Shown: positions 25,580-36,019, counted from the first letter of the stretch. The stretch is DNA of 64,000 nt from Dromaius novaehollandiae (GCF_036370855.1 NC_088130.1:70470941-70534940); one strand, 5' to 3'. Made by a program: numbers and translations. The notes: generated by a model from the letters alone, not told the origin.

Positions 25580-26110
25580 AGTGGTGCTTTTGCAGAGGGG
25601 AGGTGAGCGGGTCCAAGCCCACCAAGCCACTGTGCTTATTCGGGGCAGCCGGCCGGCAGGAATACGCAGCCCCCGTTTACGGGCTTTGGGAGACCAGGTT
25701 GCACCTCCCGCGGCACGGCTGCACGGCTGCATCCCCCCGTGAGCCGGTCCCCGGACCTGGCACAGCCCCAGGCACGTGTGGCCCCAGGACAACCAGTGAT
25801 GCAGGGCGAGGAGCAAGCGTCTGCAAGCTGCACGCGCCGGCGACGCTCGGCGCCGAGCATCGGAGCCCCGAGCAGCCCATCTCGGCTCTTTAATATTTCA
25901 TGGGCCGCGCCAGCCGTGCGGAGCGCGGCGTTTCGGGAGAGTAAATTTTCTGCCGTTTCCCGGAGCCGGCTCCCCGCTCGCGCCGGGGCGGCTGCCCGTT
26001 TGGCAGGAGCGATGGCCCTGGCTCGCGGCTCGCGGCAGCGCTGGAAGGCGCAGGCCGGTGCTTGGGCTTGTAAGCGTCGGCGGCAGCATCGGCGGTGATG
26101 TCAGCGCCGA
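25580..26110. promoter_or_regulatory. CpG-rich island
   Basis: Dense CpG in words such as GGGCAGCCGGCCGGCAGG, CACGCGCCGGCGACGCTCGG and GCCGGTGCTTGGG. It marks the transition to the CpG-island-rich half of the window. It could be an unrecognised promoter, an enhancer with high CpG, or a first exon of a non-coding RNA. No start or protein is recognisable. Confidence 0.4.
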
Positions 26111-27425
26111 GCATGCTAATTAATCCATGGTCCCTCTTCTGGCTGCTTCTGCAGTAACAGAGCAAGAATAATTCGAGGCTGTGCATCGAGACTGCCTGTT
26201 GTTTATTTTTTTATTGGCTTTTTCTAGGCATGGCACAATTAAAACAAAAAACAACAAAAAAAAACAAAAAACCCTGCTGCTTTTGAGGTAGGGGCTGGAT
26301 TCTCTGCGGTGCTGCAGTCTCCCTGCACCCTCGGGAACCACCATCCCTCAGCTGCCCCTGCATTTCCCCACCTCATTTTTTCTTCCAGCTTCCAAGTTTT
26401 TCCACACGCGCTGAACTTTCTGATGTTTACAGTGATTAGCGTTGCTTTCCCCTTTTCTGGGCTTTCTTCCGGCAGGACGACGATTCCCGGGCGCCCGCAC
26501 CGGCACGGCAGCCCTGCTCAAGCCGGGATTAGCGACATCCCTCCTGCGTTGCCGGGACGTGCAGACCAGACAAGCCAGGAGGGTCCCGCCAGCCATCTCT
26601 GCACTCGTGCCTTAGCACTAGTAATCTTTACCAATATTTGCAATAGGAGCAGCATATCACTGAGATTAGCAAACTTCTCAGTGGCTTATTTGCAGCTTTT
26701 GAACTTGTAAATGAGGGAAAGGGATGGGAAAAGGGGACGAGGGATAATATGCAGGGAAATCTAGTTATGAGAATTTATCCTCTTCATTAAAAACTACTAA
26801 GATCTTCATCTCCGGTATTTAATGTCCTGGATTCAATAATCTGGACATAGTTTGCCTATAAAATAGCAATATCATTTTTTTTTAAATGGAAGGGGGGAGG
26901 GAAAGTTTTAACTAAGCAACATACTTTTAATAGATTTTTTTTTTTCATAAATCCAGGCTTCAGGAAATATTTATCAGGCAGTAATAAACTGATGTGACTG
27001 AAGGTTGTTTTCCCATTTTCCTCCCGTGCAAGTGGTATTGTGTCTTGTACACTAAGCAAGATGCCCTGAGAGGCAAAAAATCAGGAACCTTCACAAAAAG
27101 GGAAAGATCTGTTGCCCTTGGTAGAGAGAGAATCAGCCTTGAAAACCCGAGATTTATAAATGAAGAAAATGCATGAATAATAAAAAACACACCACCTAAA
27201 ATCTAATTAATTTGAATGAGTCAATAAGTTTCTGTTGCTGCATGTGGGTAACAGAGGAGGAAGGAAGAAAAAGAGAGATGTGAGAATTTCAATTTATCTC
27301 CTTCCCATTCAACTACTTAAAAAAAATACAACCCTGGAAAAGTGTTTGACACAATGCACAATAAATAGAAATATGCCCTTTATTTGCCACGAGTTTCCTC
27401 TAAACGCCCTCGCCTCATAACCTCG
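26111..27425. other. AT-rich spacer with A-rich tract
   Basis: The tract 26,237-26,272 is made of irregular CAAAA units, possibly a retroposon tail but without a recognisable body. 26,600-27,420 is AT-rich with several ATTA/TTAAT words and could hold a weak regulatory element. No gene is seen. Confidence 0.4.
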
Positions 27426-27740
27426 TTACGTGCATCCACGCCGTCGCCTGTCAGGAAACGTTACGCATCGCTTTGGGGAGGAAAGGCGCCTTTCGGCAGA
27501 TGCCGCAGCCCTGGCCGGCCCTGCAGCGAGGGAAAACCTCCCGGGCTGGGCAAAGGGCTGCGGGGACGTGGGTGCACGCGGGTGCACGCGGTGCCGTGCT
27601 GCTGCACGCTTTGGCTCGCTGTTTTGGGGCCGAGCAGGCAAATCCGAGCAGCCTGGGACTCTCCGTCCTGGGAAGCGTCTGCTTTCCGATCCCGGGCTAC
27701 GCGGGTGGCGCGGGGGCTCTGCAGCGGCACGGGGGGAGCG
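27426..27740. promoter_or_regulatory. CpG-rich sequence leading into the minisatellite
   Basis: CpG-dense unique sequence (GCACGCGGGTGCACGCGG duplicated locally near 27,573-27,590) directly adjoining the 14-bp array. Together with the array it forms one CpG-rich block of about 1.1 kb. Confidence 0.4.
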
Positions 27741-28454
27741 TCGTGTCCTCGCCGTCACATCCCCGCCGTCGCGTCCCCGCCGTCGCATCCCCGCTGCCTC
27801 ATCCCCGCCGCTGCATCCTCACCGTCACATCCCCGCCATCGCGTCCCCGCCGCTGCATCCTCGCCGTCACATCCCCGCCGTCGTGTCCCCGCCATTGCAT
27901 CCCCGCCGCTGCATCCTCGCTGTCGCATCCCCGCCGTTGCATCCCCGCCGCTGCATCCTCGCCGCCGCATCCCCGCCGTCGCATCCCCGCCACTGCATCC
28001 CTGCCGCCGCATCCCCGCCATGGCATCCTCGCCGTCGCGTCCCCGCCGTCGCATCCCCGCCGCTGCATCCTCACTGCCGCATCCCCGCCGTCGCATCCCC
28101 GCCGCTGCATCCCTGCCACCGCATCCCCGCCATGGCATCCTCGCCGTCGCATCCCCGCCGTCGCATCCCCGCCATCGCATCCCCGCCGCCGCATCCCTGC
28201 CGCCGCATCCCCGCCATGGCATCCTCGCCGCCGCATCCCCGCCGCCGCATCCCCGCCGTCGCATCCCCACCATGGCATCCTCGCCGTCGCATCCCCGCCG
28301 CCGCATCCCCGCCGTCGCATCCCCGCCATGGCATCCCCGCCGTCGCATCCCCGCTGCCGCATCCCCGCCGCTGCATCCCCGCCGTCGCATCCCCGCCGTC
28401 GCATCCCCGCCATCGCATCCCCGCCGCCGCATCCCCGCCGCCGCATCCCCGCCG
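27741..28454 (+). repeat. 14-bp minisatellite, 51 copies
   Basis: The unit is TCGCATCCCCGCCG with substitutions mainly in the first two bases, at position 4, at position 9 or 10 and in the last base. The array is 714 bp, exactly 51 units; the unit boundary is in phase at every position checked (27,811, 27,881, 27,951, 28,021, 28,091, 28,161, 28,301, 28,371 and 28,441), so no insertion or deletion is evident. Variant copies beginning TGG, preceded by a copy ending CCA, occur at copies 21, 29, 35, 39 and 43. Because 14 is not a multiple of three, every frame reads the same 14-residue periodic peptide, which explains open frames up to 439 residues on plus and 253 on minus. They are not genes. 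The minus strand is G-rich with one GGGG run per unit. Confidence 0.95.
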
Positions 28455-28640
28455 CACCTGGGCCGGCCGCGAGCCGCGAAACGCGAGGTCTCCGCCACGT
28501 CGCGTGTTGGCTGCACGCGCCTCAGCCCATCGCTGGCGGATAAATTAACCGTGGCACCGCCTAATAGGATCCACCTGCTCTGCTCCCCGCGCTGCCGCAG
28601 ACCCTACCTGAGCCCCCCTCTGATTAAATGTCAAAAGCTT
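28455..28640. other. CpG-rich flank of the minisatellite
   Basis: Unique CpG-rich sequence (GGGCCGGCCGCGAGCCGCGAAACGCG broken by non-repeat bases) running into AT-rich DNA. No gene is recognised. Confidence 0.35.
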
Positions 28641-29140
28641 GCCTCGCGCCCGCGGATTTCACTGAGGGCGGATAACAGAAAGGTTCCTCCTGTGACTCCA
28701 TAAAACTGAAATAAATTCCACTGGCATCTTGTAAATTTTTATTTTCTACAATGACTGCAGGCCCCATCTGCGACCCAGCTGTTATTAGAAGGGAAAGCGT
28801 TGGCCCTTCTGCATTACAAAACAGCATAGAACAGTAATTGCCAGTGGAAGAGATTAAGTGTAGACACTAAAAATGTTTACTCGCAATGAATATGCATAAC
28901 GATGGGTAGGAAACAGCACTGGAAGATTAAAAAGAGAGAAGGGTTTGTTTACAAGGCTGGGAAAAAAAAAGAGGGGAATGTCAGTTGGCCCCAAGCCTGA
29001 AATAGGAACGAAAAACCTTTGGGCAAGGCATTAGGGAGAAAAACAGATGGTTTGTGAACCTTTTATTAGATAGAAAAATCATTAATCAAGCCCAGGCTGG
29101 AAATGGCAGGGTTTTTGGTAGTTCATATTTGAGTTTATTT
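28641..29140. promoter_or_regulatory. Candidate conserved non-coding element
   Basis: AT-rich, repeat-free block containing GTAAATTTTTATTTTC, CAGCTGTTATTAGAAG, CAGTAATTGCCAG, GAATATGCATAAC and ATTAATCAAG words. It sits between two CpG-rich blocks, the pattern expected of a developmental enhancer. Conservation is inferred from texture only. Confidence 0.35.
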
Positions 29141-29144
29141 TTCC

Positions 29145-30080
29145 TTAAAGCGGCAGCGCGCTATTTCGCTGGCAGGCGGCGGCGCGGGCCCCCTTTCGCT
29201 GGGAGAGGCGGGCGTTCTCGCATGCGGCGCTGGAAGCACGTCTAACTTTAGGTCCGCGCTCGCACCAAGCTGTTCTGCAGAGGAAATCCCTCAGTAGGGT
29301 TTCACATTTCAGCACCTGTTTTGCCCGTATAGCGAAGCAATTAAAAAAAGAAAAGAAGAAGGTTGGAGCGGGGGGGGAAATTGCAGCCTGGTTTATTTTT
29401 TTTTCATGGTTGCTCTGCTCCGACTTGGGGGGAGAAACGTAGGGCATGCAAACTTCTGCAAAGAGCCTCGTGAATAAAAAGCCGTTTAGCAGAGCTCGTC
29501 GCCATGCGTGCAGCCGAGACCGTGCCTCCCCTCTCCCTTTATTCCGCCGCTGGAAGACGGAAAATAATGGAGCTGGCCGCGCTCGAGCGTCGCGGTGCCG
29601 AGCAGGGGGGGGAGCGCGGTCTGGCACCTGGCCCTCGCCCCCAGCGCCCGTAGATGCAGCTTCGCTCATTCATTCCTCCCTTTTTCCCATTCTTTAGCAG
29701 CCTCCGCCCGAAACAGGGTGCTTCTGCCGCAGCAATAGCTCCGGGCACATCAGCCCCCTCCCACCCTCTCTCTCAGATTTTTGGGGCTAAAGATGCGGTT
29801 TGCTGTCAATGCGGAGCTGCCCAAAGGGGTAGTGCCCACGCGGGATGTCGGGTTTGCTCCGGGGCGCTGGGACCCCCCAAAGACCCCCCAATCACATATT
29901 TATATACATAAATGAGTAGCGCTGGAAGGAGGCAAAGGAAAAAATCCCCCCAACGGTGAATTTTGCAGCCCTGCCTGTGTATTTGGTTGTGCGTGATGGC
30001 CAGGCAGCAGCTCTGCACGTGCGCACGCCGTCCCCGCCGCGTGCCGCGGGCGAACGTGGCCAGCAGCGCCGCTCCCCGGC
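29145..30080. promoter_or_regulatory. CpG-rich islands
   Basis: CpG is concentrated at 29,150-29,260 (GCGGCGGCGCGGGCC type words), 29,500-29,640 and 29,995-30,075, separated by less rich DNA. A (G)8 run is near 29,370. Both strands have open frames of 70-174 residues, expected in GC-rich DNA; none contains a recognisable domain. Confidence 0.35.
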
Positions 30081-30101
30081 ATTTTCCACCTTTTTTCCAC
30101 C

Positions 30102-30170
30102 TTCCATTTTGCACTTCTACCCTTGTCGCTCCAGTTTGCACTTCTACCACTGTCACCCCATTTTGCAGTT
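30102..30170 (+). repeat. Short imperfect tandem repeat, unit about 26-28 bp
   Basis: TTTTGCACTTCTACC recurs as TTTGCACTTCTACC and then TTTTGCAGTTTTGGGG, with CCCTTGTCGCTCCAG and ACTGTCACCCCA spacers. Just over two copies. Confidence 0.6.
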
Positions 30171-30359
30171 TTGGGGCCAAACCGTGTTTGTCCTCTTGCC
30201 TCGTTCCGGTGTAAATGTGCCAATTTTGGTCGAGCTGCTTTTGAACGCCTTGAACCGGGAGCAAAATCAGAGCCGTGGTTTTCAAATTTCGGTCTTGTTC
30301 GCAGCATTACGAACCTGGGGCAGATCCGCAGACTCCTGTGGAGTTAACTTGGATCTGCA

Positions 30360-30867
30360 TTGACATAACTGAGATCATGAATTGGCCTGATAGCATTCAT
30401 GAAATTTAAAAAAAACAACAAACCAGAAAGCTCAGCTCTAGCAAAACATTCAAGCAAATAAGTTACAAAGGATGACATTAAGAATGAACCAGAAAATATT
30501 TAGCAGTAAACTCAGGACCGGCAATAAAGCCAATATCCTTCTTTGGGGAATACAGGGGAATGGTTTCTTTTTCCAACTTCTTTTATACCACGGAGGAGCT
30601 GCCCACACATTTCCTAATTCTTAGACTAATAACTCTGCGATGAACTTCCTAAAACATATGAGCTCCATCAGAGGGGGGAGAGAGGAGGGGGGAGAGAATG
30701 AGGGGGAAGTACAAAATGATCTTTGTACGAAATAGTAGCTCAGACTGCTAGCGTTGCATATGTTACAGCACATCATTAATAACAGTGATCAAAAGGAAAA
30801 GAACATCTTAGCAGCTGCATCAAATTATTATAGAAATTGGAATTTTCAAATGAACTCGGAGTTAAAA
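30360..30867. other. AT-rich non-coding spacer
   Basis: Unique AT-rich sequence with a purine-rich segment at 30,668-30,710. No gene or repeat family is recognised. Confidence 0.4.
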
Positions 30868-30898
30868 AAAAAAAGAGAGAGAGAGAGAGAAAAAGAAG
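30868..30898 (+). repeat. A/(GA)n purine tract
   Basis: A run of A followed by about nine GA units and further A/G-rich sequence. Simple repeat. Confidence 0.9.
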
Positions 30899-31029
30899 GG
30901 AAAAAAGGGCACCATGTACTAGAGGTCAGGTCACCTCGCAGAGCCACAGGATCATCCCGAAAGGTATTGAACGGCCTGGGATGGAAGAGAAATGCTTCCT
31001 CCTATTGTGGCCTTTGCAATATTGCGAGA

Positions 31030-31330
31030 GAAAATGTGGAAAACCCCCCGAATCTCCGCGATGCGGAGGATCCAGAGGCGCCTGCGGGACTCGCTGCCCA
31101 CGATGACTGCCGTGCGCATGGCCAGCGCCGGGCCGAGGTTTGGGAGCTTTCCCGAACAAAGAGATTTTCTGGGACGGCTCTGAAAAGAGGCCGAGCCCTG
31201 GGGGGTGGGGGGGGGGCACCGCTGTGCCTCGGCATCGCCTTGCACCTTGCTGCAGCCACCGCGTGCGGAGCGCTGCGGGAAGCGGGAGCGCAGTCCCGTC
31301 CCGCGGGATCACTGCTTGCACCCTGTGCTG
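31030..31330. promoter_or_regulatory. CpG-rich island with a long G run
   Basis: CpG-rich stretch containing GGGGGGTGGGGGGGGGGCACC-like sequence near 31,199-31,219, a possible G-quadruplex former on the plus strand. No exon is recognised, although the 213-residue plus-strand frame at 30,754-31,395 covers it. Confidence 0.35.
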
Positions 31331-31599
31331 CCAGTGCCAGCCGGTCCTGTAATTCTTATGCAAAATTCCTATTAAAATGCATTTTAAAATTTTAAAATAC
31401 TGAGGATGAGCAGCGCAGCCTTGGCCGCGGAGGGCCTGGGAGAAATAGGTGTTTCCCAACTGCAGAAAAACCTGATGGTTGTGGAAAATCGGGGCCAGGT
31501 TCCCCCGCGCTCTCACCGGCTCCTGGAAACGACGGGACAGATGTACCCGCGTCCGCGAGACGGGCGGCAGAGCCAAGCAGCGCTCAGCAGGAGCAAAAG

Positions 31600-32240
31600 G
31601 TGATGCGAAAGAAACTCTTTAAAGATTCAGGTTTGATCTGGAAATAAAAGCCGTTTCTGAAAACGCGCTCCCAAGTCCCCTCCCTCTTTCTTCAAACCAA
31701 TGTTTTTCTAATTTGAACCAGTTACGGAGGCTCCGGTTACACATCTGCCTTCTGCATGTGATGTTGCGGTCCATCTCAGCAAGCAGTAAAAGTACAGGTG
31801 TTTCGGTTTTAAAGTAACCATTTTAAAAATAAACCATGAATGGGGCCTCAGATTATTATTTTTTATAGCTGGCCGCGCTCCCGCCGCGGCCCGTCAGCTC
31901 AAGGGTTAAGCGGCGGCGAAGGGCTGCCTGCGACTCCGCGGCTCTTCCATCTGCTGGGAACCCTGAAAACCATTTGTAAATTAATTTTTTACTTTGAATG
32001 CATGCTGCCGCATACAGTCGTCGCTGGATTCTGCACAGACAGCTTGCACTGCTGCTTCAACATGTCTCCAGCGACGCGCTCGGCTCCCACTGATTTTGAA
32101 TGCAGGAGAATAAAATCATTAAGTATGTATGTCCATTCTGCTTGCATGCCTTCTCCCCGTACTTTATGCCATAATTATCATCACATTAGTTTAGTAAATA
32201 ATGTTGACACATGGTTGCAGAACAGCTGTAGAGTGTCCAT
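31600..32240. promoter_or_regulatory. Candidate conserved non-coding element
   Basis: Two AT-rich segments, at about 31,690-31,870 and 31,970-32,220, with a small CpG patch between. The second contains GAATAAAATCATTAAG, GCCATAATTATCATC and TTTAGTAAATAATGTTGAC, resembling homeodomain and forkhead sites. No repeats. Frames are short. Confidence 0.4.
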
Positions 32241-32394
32241 CTGACGCCCGCGCGATCAGAAGTTCAGCTCTTCGAAAAAAGCACACATCGGGCCTCAAAT
32301 TTCTGCCCCCGCGCTTCCCTTCCCCGCGTCGGGAGCCTCGCGCCGAGGACCAGGGATCCCCGCTCGCCCCGTCACACGCGGGGAAATCTATTAT

Positions 32395-32700
32395 TTCCTA
32401 TTAAATCTCTTCAAATAATCCATTCATCTGATCTTGGAGAAATGCAAAGCGCTCATTAATCATACAACTGGTGAGCACTGATTTACAGATTAATCTAATT
32501 AGACCTCATTTGTTTCAGGTGAAAGCAGCTATACTAGCGGAGGCTGCCCGGCGCACAAAGCCCCGCACATGTGGCTCCGTGTCGGAGTCAGGATCAATTA
32601 CTGGATTGACTTTGCGGCGCTCGCGCCGCTGCCGTTGAGGGTCTGTCAACATTTCCATTACAAATGCAAGCACCGCTTTTAAGGGATTTATTGCTCAGCC
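32395..32700. promoter_or_regulatory. Candidate conserved element with GC-rich stem
   Basis: Starts with AT-rich homeodomain-like words (GCTCATTAATCATAC, GATTAATCTAATTAGACC). It then passes through GGATCAATTACTGGATTGAC into an inverted repeat GCGGCGC-TC-GCGCCGC at 32,614-32,629, followed by CATTTCCATTACAAATGC. Such a mix of AT-rich motifs around a short GC hairpin is unusual for neutral DNA. Confidence 0.4.
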
Positions 32701-32960
32701 ATAACGTCGCGTTGGCGCTCGGCATCCCGGATCCGCGGCCGCTGGGCGCTCGGCAAAGCCCCCGGCCGCTTCGGAGGCGCTCGGCCTGGGAGGGGCTTCA
32801 TGCACGTGGATTTTGTTGAATTGATTCCTGGAACTGAGTCTTTGCAGTCGATGGGAAAAAGCAGAGTGACTAAATCCCGGCTGCGACCGCCGATCCTCCG
32901 CCACCCCCAGCGCTGAGATTCGGGGCTCAGGCCCTGAAAAGAGCCCGAGCGATACCTTCC
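32701..32960. promoter_or_regulatory. CpG-rich island
   Basis: CpG-rich with GGATCCGCGGCCGCTGGGCG and CGGCCGCTTCGGAGGCGCTC words. It directly adjoins the element at 32,395-32,700, so the two may act as one regulatory unit. No coding sequence is recognised. Confidence 0.35.
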
Positions 32961-32999
32961 AAATGAGCAATTTGTACTTTTAACCAGAAACTGACCTTT

Positions 33000-33680
33000 T
33001 GGTTTCACACGCGCGCGCTTTGTGCTAGCCCTGGATTACGGCGCAGAGCCGAGCATTTAACTGACACGGCAAAAAACGTTAAGCCTGCTTGTAGGATGCA
33101 GAAAAAACCTCCCAGGATAAAAACCGCCAGAAATGCTTCCTATTTATTTTCATCAGCAGCTAGGTAAATACAATGTAATGGGAATATTTAAAGACCCGTA
33201 ATCTTATTTACATTCTGAGCATGAATGCGGCTCCCAGTACATTGCAGACATCTGTCAGACAAACAGACAAGACTCTGCAAAGATATTTAAAATGCTCTTC
33301 TCTTAAACGGCAAGGAAGCTGTTTGGGGATTTTGGCAGGATAGCTGGGTATGACACGTCTTATTCTTCTTTTTTTTCCCTAGCAAACGATTTCCTCAGCT
33401 TCTTACAAGCAGGCTTAAGAAATTCTGTCTGATAGGGTATTTACTAAGAAAATTGAAGTGATAACTCGCGGGCCGATCTAATTTGCCAGGCGTTTCAACT
33501 TGGAGACTTCCCGCCTGCCCGTGCCTCTTTCAGGTGTATTTTAAAGATTTTTCTCCCTCCTCTCATTTCAACGTGAAAACAGCATAGCACAGGTTAGTCA
33601 GGTCATATAACACGAAACAAAGTAAAGTATTTCTGTTTAATCTAACGTGTCCAAAGGGCAAATGGAGGGATGATCAAGAG
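33000..33680. promoter_or_regulatory. Candidate conserved non-coding element
   Basis: AT-rich unique block with TACAATGTAATGGG, CCGTAATCTTATTTAC, GAATTCTGTC-like and GATCTAATTTGCC words and a balanced, repeat-free texture. It is flanked by CpG-rich DNA on both sides. Confidence 0.3.
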
Positions 33681-33734
33681 CAGAGGAAAACTGCCTTTCC
33701 ATGGCTTCTGCCGTACCTCAGCTCTCCCCAACGT

Positions 33735-34240
33735 TTTACAGAGCCGCGAGAGCTGCTTCAGCAAGCGCAGCCGCACCGCGCGCTCGGCGATGCTCCGCAG
33801 CCTCGGACGTCTCTGCCCCGGCGGGAGCAGCTGGGCCAGGACGCGGCTCCGCTGGTCGTGGGGTGGTGGGAACCCAGCCAGCCAGGTCACCCGGTTGCAC
33901 CACGCTGCGTTACACTTAGACAGTGGCGACCAAGGAGAAATGGGGGCCTTTAGGCTACTCCAAGTGTCTCCATGTTACACCTTCCTCTTTCCAAACTGGG
34001 CTTTTTCTTCCCCTTTTTCAAGACGCTTTGCAATACAATCCGGATCATTCTTGCTAGGCTAATGCAAAGCGATGCCTCACTCTCGGTCTGTGAGATAGTC
34101 AATGGCTTCTTCCAGCGGCACTTCCACCAGCCGCCTTGCAGGGGCTTTGGAGGGCACCTCACTGCGGAAGCCGAGGCCGACTGGAGAGGGCAGATGCTGT
34201 CCTACCACTTCACCCTGCAGGGCTGCGTGCATTAGCTACA
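33735..34240. other. GC-rich non-coding patch
   Basis: CpG-rich at 33,735-33,900 and moderately GC-rich to 34,240, with an AT-rich part near 33,960-34,060. The 130-residue plus-strand frame at 33,670 has no recognisable domain. Confidence 0.35.
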
Positions 34241-34639
34241 ATTTTATTAGTGAACTTTCCTTCAGAAGAGGGTAATCTGGGGCTCATACATGTGCGTATC
34301 TAGCTGAAGGGTTTTGCAGAAGTGGGGAGAAGATTTCAGAAGCATTTGCCTCACCCATCGCCAAGGGATCTTTGCGACCGTTGCATTTATCTTCTCAGTC
34401 ACAACCAAAGGCACCTCCTGCCTACCTGGGCAACTGAGAGCCCAGGCTGGTAGTGTCACTTCTCTCTGCTGTGTTTGCTTTCACCAGGAGAGCTCGAATA
34501 AATAGCTCATCTTTTGCCCCCGTTGCTATGTGCTCCTAGCTGAACTCCAAGCTAGGTACGTTATCCAAAACTTTTCCTCTAAGGAAAAAGTCCTTATGAC
34601 TAAGGAGCAGATAATGCTTTGCAGACTGCTATTAGGTAA

Positions 34640-35395
34640 TAGCGAGGAGAAGCGGATACCGATACCGGGAGCAAATCCCGCTGCGGACGCGTGATCAGCC
34701 CCCTCCCGTGGAGCCGCAGCCCCCGCTCCCTTCCCGCGGCAGAGCGGAGTAGGCGGCTGGAGTCACTTGGGGGTGGGTCAGTGGGAGAGGGAGGAAGTCG
34801 GCCCTTCTCCCAGGACGCAGCTCTGCCCGTATCTGCCGGCCGCCTTCGCCTGCCGGGATCGCAGCGAGGCGTTGAGCCATGGAGGGCTCGGGGGCCGCCC
34901 CCGGTCCCCGCTGGGACGGGACCGCCGGGCTGGCGGGGCTGCAGCGTCCCGCGCCGTTGCGCCGGGGATGCTGACGATCTCGCTGCCTTCCCGGAGAGCT
35001 TCTCGGTGCCTGTTTTCAACCGCTCAACACAATATTGCTGCATAATTTGGAGTGTCTCCTCTTCATTTTTTTGGATGCGAGACTTAGCAACAGAGAAAGG
35101 TGCTAAAGAGAGACAAAACTTGTGTGGGTGGCTGGAGATTAGCCATTTGGAAACCTATCCTTTTCTTTGTACCACAAGCTGTTTTCGTGTTTCCACTCCA
35201 AATTGCTATACTTGGGTGCTGGCGCTCCGGTGCAGACGCCTCGCCCCGACCCCCGGCACCGCCGAGGTGCAGCACGGCGAGGGACGCTTTGCCCCCCGGC
35301 ATCGGCCCTCGCTGCCGCGGCTCTGCCGGGCGCCCTCCCCTCGCCGCCTCCACCGCTGCGAAGCGCAGACCGCCCTTATTAAACGCCGCTAAACC
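34640..35395. promoter_or_regulatory. Large CpG island pair
   Basis: Two CpG-dense halves (about 34,650-34,990 and 35,215-35,395) separated by an AT-richer stretch of roughly 200 bp. A 233-residue plus-strand frame crosses all three parts, including the AT-rich one, without recognisable domains; its composition simply follows local GC, so I do not call it a gene. The island ends abruptly at the long AT-rich candidate enhancer that follows, making it the best candidate promoter position in the window for an unseen transcript. Confidence 0.4.
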
Positions 35396-36010
35396 GGCTC
35401 TTCATTTCCCAAGACAAATATGAACAGAAACGCAACCAAACATGTACTGTATTAAAATCATTGATTCACAATATTTAAATTTCCAGCTAGCCTCCAATTA
35501 GCAGGCTTTCCAATATTTGAACAGAAGACCATTTTAATGCAATTACAAACACATTTTAGGCATCTAAATTTTTTGCATAATTAGTTCCCTATTAAACTAT
35601 TTATGTAGCCCTTTTTCCATCAGAAACAGAGAAAGCAGAACAATTTTATTCCTTACTGTTACAATAATTAACTATGCAAGTAGAACAGCATATTAATAGA
35701 GTATAATTTGTTTACATTTAAAAGAAAATTGTGTTAGATTAGCATAGCAAAAGACTATTTCCATATCCAGGCAGTAATATGCAGGCCTAATAGCAATTTA
35801 CAGTGTAGTTAAAGAATATTATTAATAAAGTAATACAGTGTAATTCTGTTTGCCCCCACCATATTTCACAATGTCCTTAATTACAGCTAATTCCATCGGG
35901 ACTAATTTGGGTGTTATTAAGCAGTAGACACAGGAATCTTAAACACAACCTTTGTTAATAATGAAGTTAGAAAGTTACTGGGGAGAGCATGATTATAAAA
36001 AAAATCAGCA
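35396..36010. promoter_or_regulatory. Strong candidate conserved non-coding element (about 600 bp)
   Basis: Nearly the entire block is AT-rich but not simple-sequence. It contains many homeodomain-like cores: TGCAATTACAAAC, CATAATTAGTTCC, CAATAATTAACTATGC, CTTAATTACAGC. A forkhead-like TTTGTTTACATTT lies near 35,710, POU-like AATATGCAGG and ACTATGCAAG words recur, and CAGCTAATTCC lies near 35,885. CpG is almost absent, against the CpG-rich islands on both sides. This is the classic texture of an ultraconserved developmental enhancer. I cannot name the target gene. Confidence 0.5.
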
Positions 36011-36019
36011 CTTTGCACG

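Noticed and set aside
27384..28703. 439-, 372- and 356-residue plus-strand frames and 253- and 215-residue minus-strand frames
   Set aside because: They read a 14-bp tandem repeat in several frames with the same 14-residue period and have no unique domain. Coding is not supported.
34691..35392. 233-residue plus-strand frame in the CpG island
   Set aside because: Composition follows local GC, no domain is seen, and several competing frames are open. More likely a promoter-type island than an exon.
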